From positions 1 to 8,937 of the forward strand of contig CALPQP020000030.1 of NCBI GenBank assembly GCA_943325745.2: DNA of 8,937 nucleotides, written 5' to 3'. Source of the DNA: Gulosibacter massiliensis. Its GTDB lineage: Bacteria > Actinomycetota > Actinomycetes > Actinomycetales > Microbacteriaceae. Positions 5,970 through 8,937 of this stretch are shown piece by piece. A program made the translations under genes and the position numbers. The first letter of the stretch is position 1, and each line of letters begins with the position of its first letter. The notes beneath the pieces were generated by a model that worked only from the letters and a program-made list of their open reading frames with translations, made no database searches and was not told the DNA's origin.

Positions 5970-7286
5970 ATGTCCGAACCAGTCCTTCCCGGCGAAGCAA
6001 CTGTGCGATCCACCGCCGAATCTCTCGACGCAGCCGATTCCCTCGCGCATTTTCGAGACCAGTTCTACATCGATGACGAGGACGTCTGTTACCTCGACGG
6101 GAACTCTCTCGGTCGCCTTCCGTTCGGCACGGTGTCTGCCGTCGGCGAGTTCATGAACGATGAGTGGGGTGCCGAGGCTGTCGATGGTTGGTCGCACTGG
6201 GTTGACGAGGCCGGAACCGTCGGCGACGTGCTCGCCGCATCCGCTCTGGGAACCGGACCCGGACAAACACTCGTGTGCGACACGACGAGCGTCAATCTTT
6301 ACCAGCTCGTCGGTGCCGCGATTCGCGCCAATTCAGGCCGGAAGACGATAATCATCGACTCTGCAAATTTCCCCACCGATCGATACATCGTGCAAGGGCT
6401 TGCCGAGGCAAACGGGATGACACTCGTCACGCTCGATAATGACGGGTCGGGCGGGCCGGGGGCAGCCCCCATCGGCGCCCTCAACGAACGAATCACCGCA
6501 GACGCCCTCGAGCCGTTCCTCACCGACGACGTCGCCGTGATCACTCTTCAAGCGGTCCAGTATCGCAGTGGTGCTCGCTCCGACATCAAAGCCATCAATG
6601 ATCTCGCGCGGTCGCGCGGAATCTTCGTTGTGTGGGACTGCGCACACGCGATCGGGTCCATCGAACTCGACTTCGACGCTAACGGGGTCGACCTTGCCGT
6701 CGGGTGTACCTATAAATATGGAAACAGCGGTCCCGGTGCGCCCGCGTGGCTATTCGTGCGAAAGGAACTCCAGGCCGTCCTTCAGCCCCCGATTCAAGGG
6801 TGGTTCGCGCAAGACGACCAATTTGCGATGGGTCCAATTTTCGAACCAACCGACACCATCCGCCGTTTCCAGATCGCCTCTCCGTCCATCATGGGGCTGC
6901 GGTCGGTGAACATCGCGTTCGACATGATTGGCGAGGCCGGCATCTCGGCCATCGCCCGCAAGGCGGAACTCGGCACGGAAATGATGATTCGCCTCGTTGA
7001 CGAATGGCTGGTTCCGCTCGGGTTCCGGTTGGGCACCCCTCGCGAGGCACTCCACCGTGGCGGGCACATCACCGTTCACCACCCCGACGCGAAACAAATT
7101 GCTCTCGCCATGCGCACGGTGTCGAAGGTTATCCCTGACTTCCGAATGCCCGACGGCATTCGCATGGCGATGGCGCCGCTTCCGACCTCGTTCGTCGAGG
7201 TGTGGGATGGGCTGGCGCGAACTCGCGATTTGGTTGCGAGCGGCGACTACCGAGCTGTCACGAACGAAGGAAACCGCGTCACATGA
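5970..7286 (+). CDS. kynU: Kynureninase
   Basis: This 438-residue PLP enzyme cleaves kynurenine (or 3-hydroxykynurenine) to anthranilate (or 3-hydroxyanthranilate) and alanine in tryptophan degradation. Family signatures in order: CYLDGNSLGRLP at 40-51, CDTTSVNLYQL at 103-113, the ANFPTDRYI segment at 132-140, YRSG, VVWDCAHAIG with Asp223 for the pyridine nitrogen, and GCTYKYGNSGPGAPAW with the Schiff-base Lys249. Then come GWFAQDDQFAM at 277-287 and IASPSIMGL at 302-310. Two usual family patterns are altered: GWFGH reads GWFAQ, and LTHVNYR-like reads LQAVQYR. The start is fixed by AAAGAGG. The stop overlaps the dioxygenase start by ATGA (7283-7286), so the two are one operon, transcribed divergently from ugd. 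Confidence 0.93.
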   Translation: MSEPVLPGEATVRSTAESLDAADSLAHFRDQFYIDDEDVCYLDGNSLGRLPFGTVSAVGEFMNDEWGAEAVDGWSHWVDEAGTVGDVLAASALGTGPGQTLVCDTTSVNLYQLVGAAIRANSGRKTIIIDSANFPTDRYIVQGLAEANGMTLVTLDNDGSGGPGAAPIGALNERITADALEPFLTDDVAVITLQAVQYRSGARSDIKAINDLARSRGIFVVWDCAHAIGSIELDFDANGVDLAVGCTYKYGNSGPGAPAWLFVRKELQAVLQPPIQGWFAQDDQFAMGPIFEPTDTIRRFQIASPSIMGLRSVNIAFDMIGEAGISAIARKAELGTEMMIRLVDEWLVPLGFRLGTPREALHRGGHITVHHPDAKQIALAMRTVSKVIPDFRMPDGIRMAMAPLPTSFVEVWDGLARTRDLVASGDYRAVTNEGNRVT

Positions 7287-8101
7287 GCACTCAAGCACTG
7301 ACCTACACTCAGTACCTCAAAATCGACGAGCTGCTGTCGCTCAATCAACCGCAGTCCGACGAACACGATGAACCGTTGTTCATCGCGATTCACCAGGTGT
7401 ACGAATTGTGGTTCAAGCAGATTCTGCACGAGTTCGCCGCCGCACAGCGCACTCTCGAAGCCGGCGAAACTTTCGCGTCACTCGCGACTCTTGGTCGAAT
7501 TCGGACAATCCTGAAAACCTGCGTCAGTCAGCTCGACATCCTCGAAACAATGACTCCGCTGCAGTTCAATTCATTTCGCGACCGATTGTCTTCCGGGTCA
7601 GGGTTTCAATCCGCGCAGTTCCGTGAACTCGAGGCGGTGCTTGGCCGCCGGGATCATGCGGGTGCCGGCGCTGGAGCCACGACGGGAATGGGCATGAGCG
7701 AACACCTGGTCGCGGGGTCACCCGCCCGACAGCGCGTCGAGAACGCGATGGCCCGCCGTTCCGTGTGGGATTCGACGCTTCGCTACCTCGTCGCCCGGCA
7801 GCACGGGGTGCCCGCCGAGATTCTCGATCGTGACGTCAGCACGCCCTATGCAGGCGACGAACGAGTGCAGGATTTGCTGCTTGCCGTTCACCGTGATGAT
7901 CCCGAGGCCGGACTCGTCTGCGAATCTCTCGTCGACATCGACGAGGGCATGCAGGAATGGCGATACCGTCACGTCAAGATGGTCGAGCGCACGATCGGCA
8001 ATAAGCCCGGCACGGGCGGTTCGAGCGGAGTCGGCTACCTGCAGTCGACGCTGTTCCACTCCGTATTCCCCGACCTCTGGGCCATTCGCACGAAATTCTG
8101 A
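7283..8101 (+). CDS. kynA: Tryptophan 2,3-dioxygenase
   Basis: This 272-residue haem enzyme opens the indole ring of tryptophan with O2 to give N-formylkynurenine, the first step of the kynurenine pathway. All main signatures are present: LTYTQYLKIDELLSLN at the start, HQVYELWFKQILHE at 37-50 with the active-site His37, LDILETMTPLQFNSFRDRL at 84-102, SGFQSAQFRELE, and WRYRHVKMVERTIG with the axial haem ligand His230. GTGGSSGVGYL at 243-253 contacts the substrate. The C-terminus DLWAIRTKF is normal, so the gene is complete. ATG 7283 lies within the kynU stop (ATGA); AAGGA at 7267-7271 is a rather distant ribosome site, consistent with translational coupling. No kynurenine formamidase is encoded next to it. 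Confidence 0.95.
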   Translation: MSTQALTYTQYLKIDELLSLNQPQSDEHDEPLFIAIHQVYELWFKQILHEFAAAQRTLEAGETFASLATLGRIRTILKTCVSQLDILETMTPLQFNSFRDRLSSGSGFQSAQFRELEAVLGRRDHAGAGAGATTGMGMSEHLVAGSPARQRVENAMARRSVWDSTLRYLVARQHGVPAEILDRDVSTPYAGDERVQDLLLAVHRDDPEAGLVCESLVDIDEGMQEWRYRHVKMVERTIGNKPGTGGSSGVGYLQSTLFHSVFPDLWAIRTKF

Positions 8102-8130
8102 GCCTCGGAGGTTATCAACCGTTCGAGAAA

Positions 8131-8161
8131 TCCCAACACCGCCCTCTGCGTCAAATTGGGA
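8131..8161 (+). repeat. Inverted repeat before the uncharacterised gene
   Basis: TCCCAA (8131-8136) and TTGGGA (8156-8161) are perfect complements separated by 19 bases. The right arm contains the GGGA that is the best-spaced ribosome site for the gene at 8172, so a fold could hide it. It could equally be part of a weak kynA terminator. Confidence 0.3.
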
Positions 8162-8171
8162 TGCTGGGGCA

Positions 8172-8711
8172 ATGGCCCTATTTCCTCGACGTTCCGTTGT
8201 GTATCTGGACGAGTGCATGGCGTCAAGCTACGTGTTGATTGCGACCTCTGTCCGACCCGAAAAAGTGACACACATCTCGCGGGTACTGCGTTCGACTGTT
8301 CGGCATGGCCAACGCAGAGTCCATTTCAACTCGGAATCAAAAGCACAACGCCAATCGTTTGTGCGACTTCTTCACGAAATTGAATTTGCATGCGTCCTTT
8401 ACGTGTGTGACGGTCCTGCGCCTCGAATATCCCGCGAACAGTGCATCTCAAAATTACTTGGAGACGCCATCGATTCATCAATTTCGCGTTTGGTAATCGA
8501 GGATGACGAATCACTTCGCACACGAGAGCGTCAACAGATTGCCCGTTATCTTGCCGGTTTTGCGGACCAGTTTTCATACGCTCATGCGAACCCCCACGAC
8601 GAGCCACCACTATGGATCAGCGACGCCATCGGCTGGTGTTGGAACCGAGGAGGGGTGTGGCGAAAGTCCGTCACCAGATTCATCGAAAAAGTAGAGACAG
8701 TTTCCACGTAA
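8172..8711 (+). CDS. Uncharacterised protein, possibly DUF3800/RNase H-fold-like
   Basis: A 179-residue soluble protein with no signal peptide or membrane helix. It resembles a group of short actinobacterial hypothetical proteins built around an N-terminal YLDE (Asp13, Glu14), a central GQRRVHFNSES (His51, Glu55), an IEDDES cluster (110-114) and a C-terminal PLWISDAIGWCWNRGGVWR (Asp151). An early D-E pair on a strand, mid-protein acidic residues and a late Asp on a helix recall the DUF3800/RNase H-like layout, so a nucleic-acid or nuclease role is possible; this is inference from pattern only. ATG 8172 is the best start, although its ribosome site is weak (GGGA ten bases away). Base composition is visibly more AT-rich than the kyn genes, which with the flanking repeats hints at transfer. 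A hairpin follows the stop. Confidence 0.75.
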   Translation: MALFPRRSVVYLDECMASSYVLIATSVRPEKVTHISRVLRSTVRHGQRRVHFNSESKAQRQSFVRLLHEIEFACVLYVCDGPAPRISREQCISKLLGDAIDSSISRLVIEDDESLRTRERQQIARYLAGFADQFSYAHANPHDEPPLWISDAIGWCWNRGGVWRKSVTRFIEKVETVST

Positions 8712-8718
8712 AGCGCGA

Positions 8719-8753
8719 ACCCAGCCCATCAACCGTCCGGTTGACTGCTGGGT
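8719..8753 (+). terminator. Two-tier hairpin terminator after the uncharacterised gene
   Basis: ACCCAGC (8719-8725) pairs with GCTGGGT (8747-8753), and inside it TCAACC (8729-8734) pairs with GGTTGA (8739-8744) around a GTCC loop, with a small internal bulge. It begins eight bases after the TAA. Only a weak T-rich tail follows, which is usual for actinobacterial terminators. Confidence 0.65.
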
Positions 8754-8784
8754 CTACTTCACTCCACTACAGCGGCGTGCTCTT

Positions 8785-8804
8785 AGAGAATAACATCATT
8801 CTCT
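8785..8804. repeat. Perfect 7-6-7 inverted repeat in the right-hand intergenic region
   Basis: AGAGAAT (8785-8791) and ATTCTCT (8798-8804) are exact complements around AACATC. The element is AT-rich and could be an operator for a gene beyond the window or a small hairpin. No gene in the window starts next to it. Confidence 0.55.
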
Positions 8805-8820
8805 TTACGTCGGGGATTTT

Positions 8821-8845
8821 ACCCAACGCCCAAATTCGGGTGGGT
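8821..8845. repeat. Imperfect hairpin entering the first direct-repeat copy
   Basis: ACCCA (8821-8825) plus CCC (8829-8831) pair with GGG (8838-8840) plus TGGGT (8841-8845), with ACG bulged and AAATTC as loop. Its right arm is the beginning of the first 32-bp direct repeat. Confidence 0.45.
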
Positions 8846-8870
8846 TGTTTCGGAAAAGGTAACGAGATTC
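8839..8870. repeat. 32-bp direct repeat, copy 1
   Basis: An exact 32-bp sequence beginning GGTGGGTTGTTTCGG and ending GGTAACGAGATTC. It recurs 67 bases later. The last bases join the following GAATCT to form the 12-bp palindrome AGATTCGAATCT (8865-8876). No third copy is present to the left. Confidence 0.9.
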
Positions 8871-8894
8871 GAATCTTTGAGTGGAGCGTAGGGG

Positions 8895-8919
8895 CGAAAC
8901 AACCCGGTGGGTTGTTTCG
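8895..8919. repeat. Perfect 11-bp hairpin at the start of direct-repeat copy 2
   Basis: CGAAACAACCC (8895-8905) is the exact reverse complement of GGGTTGTTTCG (8909-8919), with a GGT triloop. The right arm is the start of the second direct-repeat copy. It could act as a stable RNA or single-stranded DNA fold, or as a bidirectional terminator. Confidence 0.8.
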
Positions 8920-8937
8920 GAAAAGGTAACGAGATTC
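8906..8937. repeat. 32-bp direct repeat, copy 2 (reaches window end)
   Basis: Identical to 8839-8870 at all 32 positions, with 35 bases between the copies. The window ends exactly where the known identity ends, so the true repeat may be longer. A tandem repeat of 67 bp, a dispersed repeat pair, or the first units of a longer array cannot be told apart here. Confidence 0.9.

Noticed and set aside
5887..6000. Upstream ATG start for ugd
   Set aside because: It would add 38 residues before the Rossmann fold, cross the divergent promoter and overlap kynU.
8112..8120. DnaA box (TTATCAACC)
   Set aside because: It has two mismatches to the consensus, is a single isolated copy, and there are no replication genes nearby.
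7830..8171. Extension of the uncharacterised gene back into kynA
   Set aside because: The same frame stays open upstream, but the sequence there is a shadow of the tryptophan dioxygenase gene and shows no family resemblance.
8612..8929. Plus-strand open frame of 105 codons over the repeat region
   Set aside because: It overlaps the end of the better-supported gene at 8172-8711, its product is low in family-like features, and it runs through the hairpins and both repeats.
8839..8937. CRISPR array starting at the right edge (32-bp repeat, 35-bp spacer)
   Set aside because: Only two copies and one spacer are visible, no cas gene is present, and the spacer carries an 11-base perfect complement to the repeat, which argues for a structured repeat. 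It is left open pending more sequence and is not annotated as CRISPR.
8839..8937. Integron attC site
   Set aside because: No GTTRRRY/RYYYAAC core pair is found at suitable positions, and there is no integrase in the window.
1..8937. tRNA, rRNA, insertion sequence or transposase genes
   Set aside because: I saw no tRNA-like cloverleaf ends, no conserved rRNA sequence and no transposase or integrase motifs on either strand.

Overview
The window is ordinary, dense, moderately GC-rich bacterial chromosome and looks actinobacterial. A Micrococcales/Microbacteriaceae-like member is my best guess, with moderate confidence. The evidence is the mix of ATG and GTG starts, two DedA-family proteins of the actinobacterial sequence type, a GT4 mannosyltransferase-like protein of the MgtA type, a DUF4349 lipoprotein, and a candidate leaderless promoter. 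Packing is tight. Several genes overlap by 4 bp or more, one pair is separated by a single base, and both convergent gene pairs share one CTAG tetranucleotide as a double stop.

Layout. Bases 1-134 are the last 43 codons of a membrane protein, probably an MFS transporter. A DUF4349 lipoprotein gene follows (220-1107, +) behind a TTGACA-type promoter. It converges on a minus-strand pair made of a DedA-family membrane protein (2260-2901) and a CaiB/BaiF-type CoA-transferase (1104-2258). Divergent from that pair is a plus-strand pair made of a GT4 glycosyltransferase (2983-4110) and a second, more canonical DedA protein (4049-4714). This pair converges on UDP-glucose 6-dehydrogenase (4711-5886, -). 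Divergent from ugd is a tryptophan-degradation pair, kynureninase (5970-7286) and tryptophan 2,3-dioxygenase (7283-8101). After a short gap there is an uncharacterised 179-residue protein (8172-8711), which I suggest is a DUF3800/RNase H-fold-like protein. The last 226 bases (8712-8937) hold no credible gene. They are crowded with inverted repeats and with two copies of a 32-bp direct repeat, the second cut by the window end.

How the genes may work together. The centre reads as a cell-envelope module. Ugd makes UDP-glucuronate, the GT4 enzyme resembles mannosyltransferases that build on glycolipid anchors, and DedA proteins are implicated in lipid-carrier translocation. The kyn pair converts tryptophan toward anthranilate and alanine, but the formamidase step between them is not encoded here. 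No complete novel system is evident. The parts most worth following up are the structured repeat region at the right edge with the uncharacterised gene beside it, the two shared-stop convergent junctions, and the first DedA protein, which lacks the usual membrane glutamate.
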